64,000 nucleotides of DNA from positions 10,132,501-10,196,500 of the forward strand of contig OZ038530.1 in the NCBI GenBank assembly GCA_964036665.1. The letters run 5' to 3'. The DNA is from Gordius sp. MW1 (Eukaryota; Nematomorpha; Gordioida; Gordea; Gordiidae). Of the stretch, positions 12,780 through 24,698 are shown piece after piece. Numbering within the stretch: the first letter of the stretch is position 1; each line of letters opens with the position of its first letter. A program made the position numbers and the translations under genes. A model generated the notes under the pieces. That model made no database searches. It was given only the letters and a program-made list of their open reading frames with translations, and had not been told where the DNA came from.

Positions 12780-13839
12780 ATATGTACAGCCTTAATAATT
12801 ACACTTTAATTTATCTTTCGCTAGAAAATTTCTAAATTCGTGCACAAATGCCATGTTAAAACAAGCTTAAACGATAGGAAAAACAAGTAATCGATAAAAT
12901 ACGAACCGAATTTTGTGCTGCTTTTTTGTGACGATTGTGCTGCCTCTACCATGATCCAGTAAATGTATGTAGGCCTATGTATTGCACAGAATATGTGATT
13001 TAATTTAGTATACATCTTTAACTATTTTAAAGGTATAGAATCATATTTTATTGTTATATTAGTAAAATGAATATAACAGATATGTTATGAATATAATTGT
13101 ATTTAATTATTTATGTAATACTATAAATTATTGTTGAAATTGCGCAAAACAGGTTCATAAAATACGATATTCTATCATGATATAATTTATAAAGTAATAG
13201 CAGGTTATTTTGTTCCAAACCTAAGTTTTGAACAATCATTGAGACTTTTAATGCAAAGTATTTTTAATAGCTATTTTAGTTTGGATTTTTATTATATGGA
13301 TTAAACATAACTAATAACTCAAACCAATACCAAAACATAGGTTAATTTTAGATAGTATCGTAAGTTAATTTATACCTAATAAAGTTATTTTATGCAATAA
13401 TCTTTTGCAATTATTTGTATGAGATAATGTATTATGTATTAAATTTTAAGGGTTTAATACAAAATATATTGCTTTATCCAATATTATAAAAAACTAATGT
13501 GTTAAAGTAATATCTATAAATGTACCAATGCACATATAATTATGCAAATATTGGAGTAATTTATTCAATTATATAATATGTTAATAAAACTGTAAAAAAT
13601 TTAAATATGGTATTTATAAAAAATTTAAAAATTTTGTGCAATAAAAATAGGTTATCTTATTCAACTTTCTTAATAAGAAGGTGCAAGTGTCAGATGGGTT
13701 AGTAATTCACATCTTGTAATGTTAAACATGATTCCATCGAAATAAATCTGTGGTTGGAAATCAATGTATTAGTTAACGTTAGTCCATCATATTTATAAAC
13801 ATAAAATAAATTTAATTCATTTAATAATTAATCTGGCAT
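12780..13839. other. AT-rich non-coding stretch
   Basis: No gene or clear repeat seen. It ends at a foldback built on CTCGGTCTCGTCTCG / CGAGACG (13843-13875) at the left edge of the Helitron remnant; similar GAGACGAGA sequence recurs near 56470-56515. Confidence 0.4.
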
Positions 13840-16315
13840 TTATACGTCTCGGTTTTTCGAGACGAGACCGAGAATTTTCTCTGGTTTTCCGCATAACTTG
13901 GCAAAATCTAAGCTACTAATAGACATCGTTTGGCCCTGCGCCTTATTGATTGTCATTGCGAATGCCAATCTAATTGGAAATTTAATGCGTTTGAATTCAA
14001 TTGGCACATCTGTGGGAATCATAGGGATTCGTGGCAGCAATACATGTTCACCTCGGAACTTGCCATTCAATGCTGACTTCGAGTTTTTCATAAATATTTT
14101 AATGACACGGCCAATGCGATGCCATTTTTGTACCGTATCTCGGCCAGAATTATCGAAATGAAAAATGTTTTGCCAGTTCCACCTGATACATCAAAAAAAA
14201 AGAAATCCCCTCCGGCCGAAACTGCCAGCATAATGCGGTCGTAAATGGCTTTTTGTTAATGAGTCAGTTGTGGGACATTGCGAATAACAATCGCTGCCAT
14301 TTTCAAAGTCTTGTACTGCAGTTCAAGATTCAGATCAGTGTTGAGTAAATCAGATGTACTTCAATTTTATACCAAAATGACTAATTTTAAAATTGGCAAT
14401 GACAATGCAAAGATACTATAGCTATTAGAATGCTTCATTGTACATTGCTTCGCTGAATGACAACGTTAGATCGTTGCATCTTGAAGGATGTTGATATCAT
14501 CCGTTATAAGTTTGTGCTCGGGGCGGGAAACATGCAGTCAACACTATAGCGAATAGTAGACGAATTTGTGTTCCTGTACTGAATAATGTTGCTTCAGTAA
14601 ACATACTGTCCCGATGGTTGTCGTCTTCTAGCAGGCCTAATGTAAGGCATGAATCTTTATACATTGGATATTGTTGTCCATTTACTTTACATATATCGTA
14701 AAATGACAATGAGTCGGTCACATTAACCAACACCAGTCGCAGTTGAAAGCACTCAGTCTGCCTTAAATTTATTGTATATACTACACGACCCAAATTGTTT
14801 GATTTGAATCAATCGGGCTATTCATCAATTGTTGTGCCTTGCTTGCAAAGCGTCTTTTTTCGATTGAGTCCACGTAAAATAGTGTGGTACATCTGAATAG
14901 AGTAGTGTTCGTGCGAAGGCACCATAACCATCGGCAGGACTACACAATTCAAAAAAAATTGGTGAGTGTAGTTTTTGGTGGATTTATAGTAGATCAAGCG
15001 CTGCCCGTTCGTGAAAAATACCGCTGGCCGTTTTCAAGATGGACAACTAATTGAATAACTACTGTATCCCGTTCATGAATTGTGAAAGCGAAGATACGCT
15101 AAACAGCTTCATTGGAGCTAATGTCCCGACCAATACTTTAGTTCGTTAGTTCATCATTGTAATTCAATGGAGGAGCATTCATTGGTCTTTCAATTCTAAA
15201 TACATCCATATCAATTCTTATTTTCACATATTTGAATATATTTGATGCTCTTCACCGAACTGCAGAACTGAACATTAATATGAGCATTAAATGTATTGCA
15301 TAGCAGAGGTGAATATGGTACCACCCAACGATTGTCAATGCCAATGTCTGCGTTACTTATAGTTTTAATAAATGATTATAAGCCATTATCGGTACTTCTT
15401 CGACAATATATTGGATATCCGTCGACATGTGTGAAATCGTTGGTGAAATCCTGGATAACGCTTTGTACATTTTCTATCTGACGTGCAAGGCGATGATCGA
15501 TTAAAATATCCACATGGGCCGTGAATCATGTTTATAGTAACCATAGACTAGATAGACTGCTCATCAACGCACAAAATGTGTACACTTTTTTCCACCATTT
15601 TGAAACGAAGATTGTAACGTTGTGAGCATATAGAAATTTGTAATTTTCGCAAATTAAATAATTTTAAAAAGGTAAGTAAAAAAATATTAAAGTGGGTAGA
15701 TATCAAAAACAGCATTTTAAAATAAATATCATTTAAAAAATACATAAAAATTAAAAATGTAAAAACTGCGATTAAAGTTTGTTTACTAATATAGTGCCAT
15801 CAATATTTTGTATAATATTAATTTATTGACGTTTTTTTAATTTATAAACTAATGAGGAAGGTAAATTGACTGTTATAGGGCAAAATTACAGGTTAAAATA
15901 CACCAAATGCACTTTTCAAAATGGAGGAAAATTAGACACACAATTACCCATATTCAACATATGGCATGAGCAGTCTATAGTCTAAGGTAGTAACAATATC
16001 AAACAATAATTGATCAGTAGACGGATTTGGAATTTCTGCATAAATTAAACTATCAATGTCTTCAGGAGGTATTTTGTCGATGAACTAAATCAAAATGTGA
16101 GCATGTGCTAATTCTTGCATTTGCCACTCATTCGAATACATCCAGGATCCAGCAACGTGCGGGCCAAATATTATTGCTGATATGTTAATAAATAGAATAC
16201 TTCAGCCCTTTTTATATATGAAAGATTATTTACATTGTTGCATTTTACATTATCCCTGTATGACGTCATGAGGTTGCGTTTGATTAACATTTTATTGAGT
16301 GTTGAAACGTATAAA
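13840..16315 (-). mobile_element. Decayed autonomous Helitron (Rep-helicase remnants)
   Basis: Read on the minus strand from 16.3 to 13.8 kb, fragments of the RepHel transposase occur in order. First are Rep-region pieces, including a WVVPYSPLL-like block near 15300-15330. A helicase-upstream block at 14497-14793 reads ECFQLRLVLVNVTDSLSF, then LGLLEDDNHRDS and LLFAIVLTACFPP. The helicase C-terminus at 13840-14091 contains GKFRGEHVLLPRIPMIPTD and FPIRLAFAMTINKAQGQTMS. These are diagnostic of Helitrons, which transpose by rolling circle. Stops and frameshifts interrupt every segment, so it is dead. A hAT-type MITE splits the Rep region. The 57.0-59.0 kb Helitron is a close relative and gives the unsplit version. 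Confidence 0.82.
15542..15986. mobile_element. hAT-type MITE, CATAGACTAG family, copy 1 (inside Helitron)
   Basis: Ends CATAGACTAGATAGACTGCT and, reverse-complemented, CTTAGACTATAGACTGCTC. Flanks ATAGTAAC (15534-15541) and GTAGTAAC (15987-15994) form an 8-bp duplication with one mismatch. The related Helitron at 58.66 kb lacks the insertion, giving a paralogous empty site. No coding capacity; 445 bp. Sister copy at 39277-39684. Confidence 0.85.
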
Positions 16316-16847
16316 ACAAAACTCGGGCCTTCGGCCCTCGTGGGAAGGGGGAGGGGCGAAGGGAAGGGGAACGAAACTCATCTATACTCCGTATAAACGT
16401 AGCATATTTGCTATGCAATTTATGGGCGAGAAAGGTGGGAAGGGGCGAGAAAGGTGGGAAGAGGCGAGAAAGGTGGGAAGGGGCGAGAATGCCTATAGGG
16501 GGGTATTAAATGCGATTAGTTAATTATTTATACAAATTTTCCATTTAATTAAAAAAAATTTGCTGGAAATGAACCCACATCAGTAGAGGCATAAGCCTTT
16601 GTAGGGGCACAGGTACGCCCTTGTAGGGGAGTTCAAAAACGAAAAAAAAATTTCGATTCACAATTTGGCCAATGGTCATTTTTTTTATTGGTCAGTAGCC
16701 AGCGGAGGGTCAAAAAGTCATATTATCCATGGTATTAACAAGAAAAAAATTTTAATTTAATTGAAAAAAAAAAATTTTTTTGTCCTCTCCGGGATTCGAA
16801 CTCTTTGCCTCCTGTTTACAAGCCGTTCGCTATAATTATTCACACCC

Positions 16848-17734
16848 CGAAACACCTTTGCCACAAACCTCACGACAAAGAGATTGGGATGCCGGACTTG
16901 TGTTGCACTCCGTTGATTATCTAATTTCGAGTAGCGATGCAAGTCAGTGTTCTAATTTAAGGTCGTTTTTGTTTGATGGCTCAGGTCACGAATGGCTAGA
17001 GGCCTACCCAAGCTGTCTCACCGGGATGATGCTGGAGGACTCGGAGCTTTCGTAATCCATAGCACTCCGGCTAGGGGTGAAATTTTCGAAGCCATTTACT
17101 TGCCGAAATTGCAGCATACTCGTAGACGAACAAGCCAGGCATCCCTTACACTGCCTGGCAAACAAATTCAAATATGCTAGACACAATAAGGCCAACGCCT
17201 TAATTCAAAGTGCCCTGAAGAGAGCAAAGATTCCATCCATCTTGGAGCCATCGGACCCCGCCTTGGAGGGACGTATGCGTCCTGATGGATCTTCTTTAGT
17301 CCCATGGAGCAATGGTCTTCACCTTAAATGGGACTTCACATGTATTGACCTATTTGCCCCCTCTAACTGCAACAATGATTCTTTAGCTGTTGCAGAGGGG
17401 CGGAAAACCAATAAATATAAAGCCCTATTATCCTCAAATATTTTTATTCCATTGGTTGCTTCGTGTTCAGCCTTAGCTTTTTTTAAAGAGGTTGGAAGAC
17501 GTTCTCCCCCGTCTAAACATTCGGTACCCTTTTTACTAAAACAAAGACTTGGTATTCTTATAGCCAAGTACAACTTTAAATCGTTCGCGGATTCTTGGCC
17601 AATTTTGGAAGATCCCCTCGATGATGATATATCCGAATAGTGTATTATTTTATTCGGCGCATTTTGCCTTTTATATTTCATGTATTTATATTATATTACT
17701 GTCAGTAGATTTTTAACAAATAAACTTTTAATTT

Positions 17735-17764
<30 letters not shown>
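16848..17764 (+). mobile_element. 5'-truncated non-LTR retrotransposon with poly(A) tail and 14-bp target duplication
   Basis: The 14-mer AATTATTCACACCC occurs at 16834-16847 and again at 17765-17778, directly bracketing an insert that ends in a ~27-nt poly(A) tract. Coding remnants, first in two upstream frames and then open at 17077-17640, match the region after the reverse transcriptase of a common animal LINE group. Visible blocks are CRNCSILVDEQARHPLHC (cysteine-rich), KIPSILEPSDPALEG, RPDGSSLVPW and KWDFTCIDLFAPS. No reverse transcriptase remains, so this is a dead-on-arrival 5'-truncated copy. Frame breaks occur around 17050-17080. The target was compound repeat copy I. Confidence 0.88.
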
Positions 17765-17768
<4 letters not shown>

Positions 17769-17984
17769 ATTCACACCCTGCTGGTATTAAAAAAATCTGT
17801 GTAACTTTTATTTATAATGAAAAAAATTTTTTGAATGGTAGAAGTTTATATGTTATTTATATAGATAATGAAATAATAAAGTTGTGTTTTATGTTTATTA
17901 TATAATAAAATGAAACAATAATAGAAAATCAATATATTATAGATAATTAAACAAATATAAATTATTATGAAAAAAGGGGGGGCC

Positions 17985-18042
17985 GCAAAAAAGTTATAAA
18001 ATATTTGGGGGGCCGCGTGTATAAACAGGTTAAGAACCACTG
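17985..18042. mobile_element. hAT-like terminal fragment
   Basis: The end GGTTAAGAACCACTG with adjacent GGGGGGCCGCGTGTATAAACA resembles the CAGTGGTTCTTAACC termini of widespread hAT elements. The opposite end and target duplication could not be located in the AT-rich sequence 17779-17985, so only one terminus is claimed. Confidence 0.4.
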
Positions 18043-18574
18043 ATTTAAAACACTTCAGCAATAGGCGTTTTTGATCATCAAATATTCAAGAATTTGGTTC
18101 AGTATTTTATAAGATTTTGGGAGTAGCATTATAAAATTTTAGCCTTTACTTAAAAACAATTTGGCCAATGGTCATTTTTTTATTGGTCAATACCAAGAAA
18201 CGGTCTATAAATACATACGAGTCAAAAAAAAACGAAAAAAAATTTTCGAATCACATTTTGGCCAATGGTCATTTTTTTCCATTGGTCAGTACCAAGAGAC
18301 GGTCTATAAATACATACGAGTCAAAAAAACGAAAAAAAAATTTCGATTCACATTTTGGCCAATGGTCATTTTTTCCATTGGTCAGTCGCCAGGGCACGGT
18401 CAAAAAGTCATATTATCAATGGTATTAACAAGAACAATTAATTTAATTAAAAAAAAAATCGTCCTCTCCTGGGCTTGAACTCGAACCTCCAGGTCAGAAG
18501 TCTGAGGCAAATAACTTGGTAGACGACGGGCGGACAACAAAAAACGAGCCCATAAATTGCATAGCAATTAAAAA

Positions 18575-18728
18575 AAACTGGACCGTCTTATCTCTTAGAG
18601 ATTTAGAATAAAGTTAACCTATTCTCAGACCTACCAAATATTCGCAGAAATTTTTATAAAAATCGGTCCAGCCGTTTCGGAGGAGTTTAACAACAAACAC
18701 CGTGACACAAGAATTTTATATATTAGAT
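18575..18728 (+). repeat. RTE/Helitron-like 3' tail fragment
   Basis: The sequence contains AATCGGTCCAGCCGTTTCGG followed by an ACAAACACCG stretch and a TTTTATATATTAGAT end. This arrangement is widespread at the 3' ends of arthropod RTE-type retrotransposons. A related GACCGTCTTATTACTTAGG ... CAATCGGTCGAG block occurs at 59056-59150. No ORF is attached, so the class is inferred from the tail alone. Confidence 0.4.
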
Positions 18729-19263
18729 TAAACAATCACCTGATTAATCAAGATTTTACACATTTACATTTTTTTAATTAATATAATAGTTTTGAAAATT
18801 CTTAAAATTCTTTTTCATAATCATTCCCGTAATATAAATAAAAAATTAAGAATTGATATAGGAAATAAATTGAATAAAAATATTTTGGTCAATACTCTTA
18901 AGAAGTAAATATATTTGAACTAACGTTAAGAAATTAATATTATACTTAACATAGATGATTTTAGAATGCTGATTTTGATATTTACCCAATTCAATTTTTT
19001 TTTATTTACCTTTTTAAGATTATTTAATTTACAAAAATTACTAATCTCCATATAATCACCACTTTACCATGTTCACATCAAAATGGCGGAAAAAGGGTAC
19101 ACATTTTGTGAAATATGATAACTGTCTATGTTAACCAAACTAAATAATACATAAATTAATTTTTGCCTAAAAATTATACTTTGATGTGGTAATGAATTTT
19201 TATTTATGCTCCAAGCGTTATAAAAGCAGACGCAGAATATAAAAACATATATAGGCGTAGCTA
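18729..19263. other. AT-rich non-coding stretch
   Basis: No gene or RNA recognised. It contains AAAATGGCGGAAAAAGGGTACACATTTTGTG (19080-19110, quoted in part elsewhere), which echoes the interior of the CATAGACTAG MITE family in reverse orientation and may be an old fragment of it. Confidence 0.35.
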
Positions 19264-20225
19264 GTGTTGTGACGGGCGCGCTAAATAGCGCGCCCTAGGG
19301 TGTGCTGAGGGGGTATTGTAGTCTTATGAAAAAGAGCCACACCCACACTGTTAGTCTCCTTTTCTGGTGAAGACATTGAGTGTGGGTGTGTTGAATACCG
19401 ACCATTAGCTAGTCTACTATTTTTTCATAGAGACCCGATAAACCCTTAGATATAATATGCTAAGGGGGTGTTATTAGCTAGTTGTTATTGTCATCATCAT
19501 CAACAAGACGTATGCTGTTGTGCGTGCAGTGTAGTCAAATTTGTTAATCTAAGCTATCCTATCTATAAAGTGTAAGTAAACTAATATTAAATTAAAGACT
19601 TTTCTAATTACCGGACAGAACATTCAACTTTTACTTTTATTATAACAATTTAGTCAGGGGCGTACGCAGGATTGTTTAATTTTTTTTTTTTTGGGGGGGG
19701 GGGTGTAACCTGAAGGAAGGGTTACAATATCAAATAAATTGTATCTAAACTTGGTGTTTTTGTTATGCCCCTCAAAAAATATAATGTTCTTAAGCCCTTG
19801 TAAACAAATTATAAATTATTTTTATCCTTCGACTAATTTTTATCTGTAACAAGTAAAAGCCCAACATACATTTTATTTAAAAAAAATCATTTTTATCCAA
19901 AAAAATAGTTACAAAAAAATTTAAATCAAAATTTTATAACCCCCTCCTTCAAAAAATCCTTCTAGTTCCTATGTTTCTAGGTTTTTATAAGTGTCTTAAA
20001 GTCTTTGATGTAACTAAACTATAATATTTTAACCCATTTAATTTAGTTATTAGTCAAAAACTTTTCAGGAATTACAATTTAGGACCATGGGGGAGGGGAT
20101 TAATAAAAAAAGGGACCTTACACTAGGCAAGCGCGTCTTAAGAGGGACCTTTATAAGGGTGTGGTTCTTAGTCTCTTTCTTTCTATTAAGGCGTGGGTGT
20201 AAAATGGCGCGCCGCATAACAACAC
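19264..20225. mobile_element. Element with GTGTTGT termini and GGCGCGC inner repeats
   Basis: The left end GTGTTGTGACGGGCGCGC and the reverse complement of the right end, GTGTTGTTATGCGGCGCGCC, are related inverted repeats, each with TA immediately outside. Just inside the left end is a perfect hairpin GGGCGCGC TAAATA GCGCGCCC. It shares its first seven terminal bases with the MITE at 8413-8606. It appears to sit inside a GGCGTAGCC-family MITE, whose remainder resumes at 20226. A half-terminus of a CAGGGGCGTACGCAGG element occurs inside at 19655. No transposase was found. Confidence 0.5.
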
Positions 20226-20751
20226 TAGGCGTAACCAGGATTAGATTTAGGGGGGGGGGCAATAATGGTTTTAGGAGGGGCAAAATGATAATTTTAGTTA
20301 TTATTATATTAAATTTTGAAGAATTTTCTTCCTGCCATCTGGCTATTATATATATATATATTAAGCGTCGCGGGGGGAACGGACCCACATCAGTCGCGAT
20401 ATCGATAGCACGAGGAATGCGCCCGGCAGAATCATTAAAACAACGACCTTTCTTCTCGGAACCTATATGTATTTATAAATTAGAACTCGAAGACATCGCG
20501 CTATCATTCTTGAGATGCGGCCAGCTATCGGCCAGATAGAAATTATATTTAGTAATTAATATGCCAATTTTTTGTTTAAGCAAAAAGTTTGAAAAATATT
20601 TGGAAATCGAGCAATGCCCCGATTTCTTAAATTTTTTAATTGCATTAGGTCTAAATGTCTCTGAGCAGGAGGCGACAATGTGGGCTTAACTGTTGGATGA
20701 GTTGAGGGCCTGGTGTTTGGCCGTCTTGCGGTCCTTTCCAAGAGTTAGAGC
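20226..20751. other. Partial GGCGTAGCC MITE and unassigned GC-richer DNA
   Basis: 20226-20305 matches the left half of the GGCGTAGCC MITE (GGCGTAACCAGG, then the G-run and CAATAATGG). 20370-20740 is less AT-rich than its surroundings but no protein family was recognised in any frame; the overlapping short frames there look like chance ORFs. Confidence 0.4.
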
Positions 20752-22337
20752 CAGAGATGGCAGTATAGGGAAATTTCCCGGGAAAATTGGGAAATTCTCA
20801 CGGGAAATTCCCTTGGGAATTTTATTATTTCTCGGCAATTTCCCTTATAGCTAATTACATGTGATATATAAAATATTATATTTTTAAAATGTTAATCGAC
20901 TATGCCCCGAGGCTATTTATGTAATGAATATTGGCGCTTAAAACATCCTATTTCTTCTTAATTAAAATATTTAATTTAGTAATTATATTTTCATATCATG
21001 TCCAATATTTCATCATTTGTTTATTGGAATAAAAATTAAGCTACTAAGGCCTTCTTTCCATGAAGAATCATCATGTTTAGTACTACTTTATTAAATTACC
21101 ATTATGAAAATATAAATGATCTTGTTACTATGAAGTGAAATCAATGCGGAAATATGACATTAATAAGTGATGGATCGACTAATTTGTGTGGATAAAAGAT
21201 AATCAATTTTATAGTTATGACTCCGACGCCTATATTTTTAGATCTAAATACAGGTTTTAATTTGTTTGTGAAGAAATAAGTAAAATAATACAACAGGCAT
21301 AGATAAATTTGCCGTTGTTATAGATAATGTAGCCAACATTAATTATTGGGAGCTTTTGAAAGCTAATTACGCCGCACGAATGTTTTGGGTGTGCAGTCCA
21401 TGGCTTAACCTAATCATCAAGGATATTTGTTCAAAAAATTTAGTCATACATAGTTTGATTAATAAAGCCAAGAATATTATAATGAAAAACGCAATGCAAT
21501 TCTTACATGGATTATAAAAGAAAAACAAAGGAAAATTAGTTTCATTGAAAGTTTCAGGCCATAATAGATGGGGTGGGGTTGTTATAATGGTTGAGAGCTT
21601 GATTTTGAATAAAGCTATTCTTCAAGTAATGGCAATCAGTGAAAGAAAATTTTGTTAGATAACAAAAACTTTTGGAACTTATTTAAACTATTTTGCCCCT
21701 CCTAGGCCTTATATATTCAAAAATACTGTAGGTAGAGGGGAACAGAGCATTTTTGTCCGATACAGAAGCATTTATATAATATACACATCGTTGAACGAAG
21801 GGTCATCTTATTACAAAAGCAATAACATAAATCATCTAATTAAAAAAGGTACCATTTTTGTTTCCAAGATCTTCATTTGGCCGCATGTTACAGTAAACTC
21901 AGGAACAAATTCGCTAATGACAGAATACGCATAATTGTGGCCATAAGGTACAATTTACACCTTATCAACCGACTAAACCCACCCGATTATTATGCAATGT
22001 CATTAACAGATTCTACAGATGGAGATATAGAAAAAATGAAATCATATGCCGAATAACGTTGATCTGTTTATATACATAAATAACAAACTTTCTAGATGTA
22101 TTTATTAAATTATTTAACCGTTTGTTATATATTTCTCTTTTTACAATCGAGTTAAATGTGTTGTTTTTAGTGTTTATATTATTATTTTAAGTTGTTGATT
22201 CACCCTACATGGGGCTTTTGTTAAATATCCCTTATTTTCCCATTATTTCCCTTATTTTCCCATAAATCCTTATTTTCCCAAAAATTCCCCTTGGAAATTT
22301 CCCCAATGCTTGTGTTGGGGAAAATATGACAACTCTA
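20752..22337 (+). mobile_element. Decayed hAT transposon with perfect 8-bp target duplication
   Basis: GTTAGAGC occurs exactly at 20744-20751 and 22338-22345. The terminal repeats are CAGAGATGGCA and, reverse-complemented, TAGAGTTGTCA, followed by runs of GGGAAATTTCCC-type sequence typical of one hAT subgroup. Inside, about 21300-21430 encodes KFAVVIDNVANINYW and SPWLNLIIKDIC. These match the hAT transposase region where a catalytic aspartate motif (DNAANM-like) is followed by a CAAHxLNLxxKDI block. Downstream frames are broken by many stops. The element once encoded its own transposase but is now inactive. Confidence 0.85.
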
Positions 22338-22345
22338 GTTAGAGC

Positions 22346-23100
22346 ATTAGATTTTGGTTGGCGGGGGTGAAAAGTCTATATACATAAAATCCCATAGGGG
22401 TAGACCATTTTGCCAGGGGATAAAAGTTGAGCTATCGTGCCGCAATCTTCCTTTCAACGAAGGGTCGGAAGGCTCTAAGTCAGATGGTACGTTTGCTTTT
22501 TTAAGGTAAGCTTGTATATATTCATAATTGTTAAAAGAGGGGGGGGGGCTGGCATTAAAAATAAGGTATTAATGATAATGACAAATATTTCTGTATAAGG
22601 TTATCTGTGTTTTTGTTAAAATATATTGTATAATTTAAATTTATTGCTATTGAATTCCTAACATGAAGCACGGCCAAAGGTATTTTATTGATTTTTACAA
22701 TTAACATATTTTTATGAAAAAATTATACGATATCAAATTAATAAAGGAAACGCTTAACAAGAGTTTACTTAACGCTATTACCTTATGCTGTAGCGCTAGC
22801 GCAAATTAAAGGGCGGGGGAAAAGGTTGAAAATTGACTTAGGGATGGGTAGATTGGTATTTTGTTTAGAATTTTAACCATTTTTCCACTAAAAACAAAAA
22901 ATCGAAATTTTGAAGAGATGCCTACCTTGCCTGATCTTTGATTAGCCAATAACGCCTTTAAGGAGCTAACACTATAGCATTTTTTGGCGCCACTGCTATA
23001 TTAAGCATTTAATTTTTTAAATACAAATTGCTATAAATCACCACATATGGGCATAGGCAACGACGGCGATGGGGGCAGCAGCCTTCTCTACTAATTATCA
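22346..23100. other. Non-coding stretch
   Basis: Nothing recognisable as a gene. It contains a G-run near 22535, an ACGAAGGGTCGGAAGG stretch and AT-rich sequence up to the next compound repeat. Confidence 0.35.
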
Positions 23101-24698
23101 ATTGTTATGCAATTTATGGGCTCGTTTTTTGGTGTCCGTCCGTCCGTCCGTCCACCTATCTATTTGCATTGGGTATATTAGGTTATCGATTTTTTAAATT
23201 AATGCATAAGAAAGAGGTGCCCCACCCCTCATCTCTATCTCCCTCGCTGTGTTATTTTTTAAATTAATGCATAAGAGGTGCCCCACCCCTCATCTCTATC
23301 TCCCTCGGTGTGTTATATTATATATAAGATTTGATAAATTAGCTATTATATAATAAACATAAATAAAAGTTGTACTTTTAATTGCTATGCAATTTAACTA
23401 GTTTTTTAGTTAGAATCCCGAAGTTTTTTTTGACTCTTATGATTGTTCTTGTTACTATCATTGATAATAAGAATTTTTGGCCATCCGCTGGCTCCTGACC
23501 GATGGAAAAAATGACCATTGGCCAAAATGTGAATCGAAATTATTTTTTTCGTTTTTTTTTGACTTTTATGATTGTTCCTGTTCCTACCATTGCTATTATG
23601 ACTTTTTGGCCGTCCGCTGGCTGCTGACCAATGTTATATAATAAACATAAATAAAAGTTGTTTACTTTTAATTGCTATGCAATTTAACTAATTTTTGGGT
23701 TAGAATCCCGGAGTTTTTTTTTGACTCTTATGATTGTTCTTGTTACTACCATTGCTATTATGACTTTTTGGCCGTCCGCTGGCTCCTGACCGATGGAAAA
23801 AATGACCATTGGCCAAAATGTGAATCGAAATTATTTTTTTCGTTTTTTTTTTGACTATTATGATTGTTCCTGTTCCTACCATTGCTATTATGACTTTTTG
23901 GCCCTCCGCTGGCTGCTGACCAATGGAGTAAAATGACCATTGGCCAAAATGTGATTCGAAAATTTTTTTTTCTTGTTTTTTTTGAATATTATGAATTTAT
24001 ATCCACTTTTACCGTGTCCTGGCTGCTGACCAATGGAAAAAAATGACCAATGGCCAAAATGTGATTCGAAATTTTTTTTTCTCGTTTTTTTTACTCTTAT
24101 GAATTTACATCCATTATTACCGTGTGCTGGCTGCTGACCAATGGAAAAAAATGACCATTGGCCAAAGTGAGCATTAAAATTTTTTTTTCCGTTTTTTTGG
24201 CTATCATTGACTTATAGAGTATCTGTTGGTACTGACCAATGGAGAAAAAGTGACCATTCGTCAAATTATTTATTTTTTAAATTAAAAATTGTTCAAATTC
24301 AACAAAAAATTTCTCCCAACAATTCTGCAAATTCTTAACATTGTGATGTTTTATAATATAATGTTTGTTAGACCCATAATCACTAAAGGCCATAAAAACT
24401 AATGTAATACGCAACTAGATGCAAACACTAAATCTAACCATAACCCTTGCCTATATTACATTTTGCCTATATTACATTTTGCCTATAAATGGAAAATTTG
24501 TATAAATAATTAATTAATCATTAGGCATTTAATACCCCCCTATAGGCATTCTCGCCCCTTCCCACCTTTCTCGCCCATAAATTGCATAGCAAATATGATA
24601 CGTTTATACGGAGTATAGATGAGTCGTCCCCCCTTCCCTTCCCCTCCTCCCCTTCCCCTTCCGTTCTCCCCCTTCCCATTAGGGCCGAAGGCCCGAGT
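23101..24698 (+). repeat. Compound CCAAT repeat, copy II (most complete)
   Basis: Order of modules: cap TTATGCAATTTATGGGCTCG with GTCCGTCCGTCCGTCC; a 66-70 bp tandem duplication with a GAGGTGCCCCACCCCTCATC block (23190-23316); then about six monomers of roughly 120-130 bp (23400-24270). Each monomer holds the palindromic core TGACCAATGG-AAAAAA-TGACCATTGG followed by GTGAATCGAAA, a T-run and TTGACTCTTATGA. After that come a TTTAATACCCCCCTATAGGC block, the inverted cap GCCCATAAATTGCATAGCAA (24575-24594), a GGAGTATAGATGAGTCG block, a C-rich tract and the terminal hairpin GGGCCGAAGGCCC. No ORF of protein-like composition. Non-autonomous and variable in length; mobilising enzyme unknown. Confidence 0.75.

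Larger units (their letters stand above)
16320..18570 (-). repeat. Compound CCAAT repeat, copy I (interrupted)
   Basis: Minus-oriented copy. The cap TTGCTATGCAATTTATGGGC lies at 18548-18568 (reverse complement on +). Next is a tRNA-like stretch with B box GAGTTCAAGCC around 18465-18530. CCAAT/ATTGG palindrome monomers follow at about 18160-18420 and again at 16620-16720, with a second B-box-like GTTCGAATCCC (16790-16802). Then come the poly-purine tract, the inverted cap near 16412-16432 and a terminal hairpin GGGCCTTCGGCCC at 16325-16337. A truncated LINE with 14-bp target duplication is inserted at 16848-17764, and a hAT end lies near 18042. See 23101-24698 for an uninterrupted copy. Confidence 0.75.

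Noticed and set aside
16299-16523. Gly/Lys-rich 74-residue ORF
   Set aside because: It is a translation of the purine-rich tract of the compound repeat; the same tract is non-coding in the other copies.
17077-17640. The open frame as a host gene
   Set aside because: Its blocks match the post-reverse-transcriptase region of LINEs and it lies inside a poly(A)-tailed insert with target duplication.
20065-20539. Overlapping 107- and 150-residue ORFs on both strands
   Set aside because: They span a MITE G-run and a repeat boundary, have skewed composition and no domain; chance frames.
19530-24300. CRISPR-like array in the regularly spaced CCAAT monomers
   Set aside because: The spacers are similar to each other, the repeats are long and degenerate, no cas genes exist and the genome is eukaryotic.
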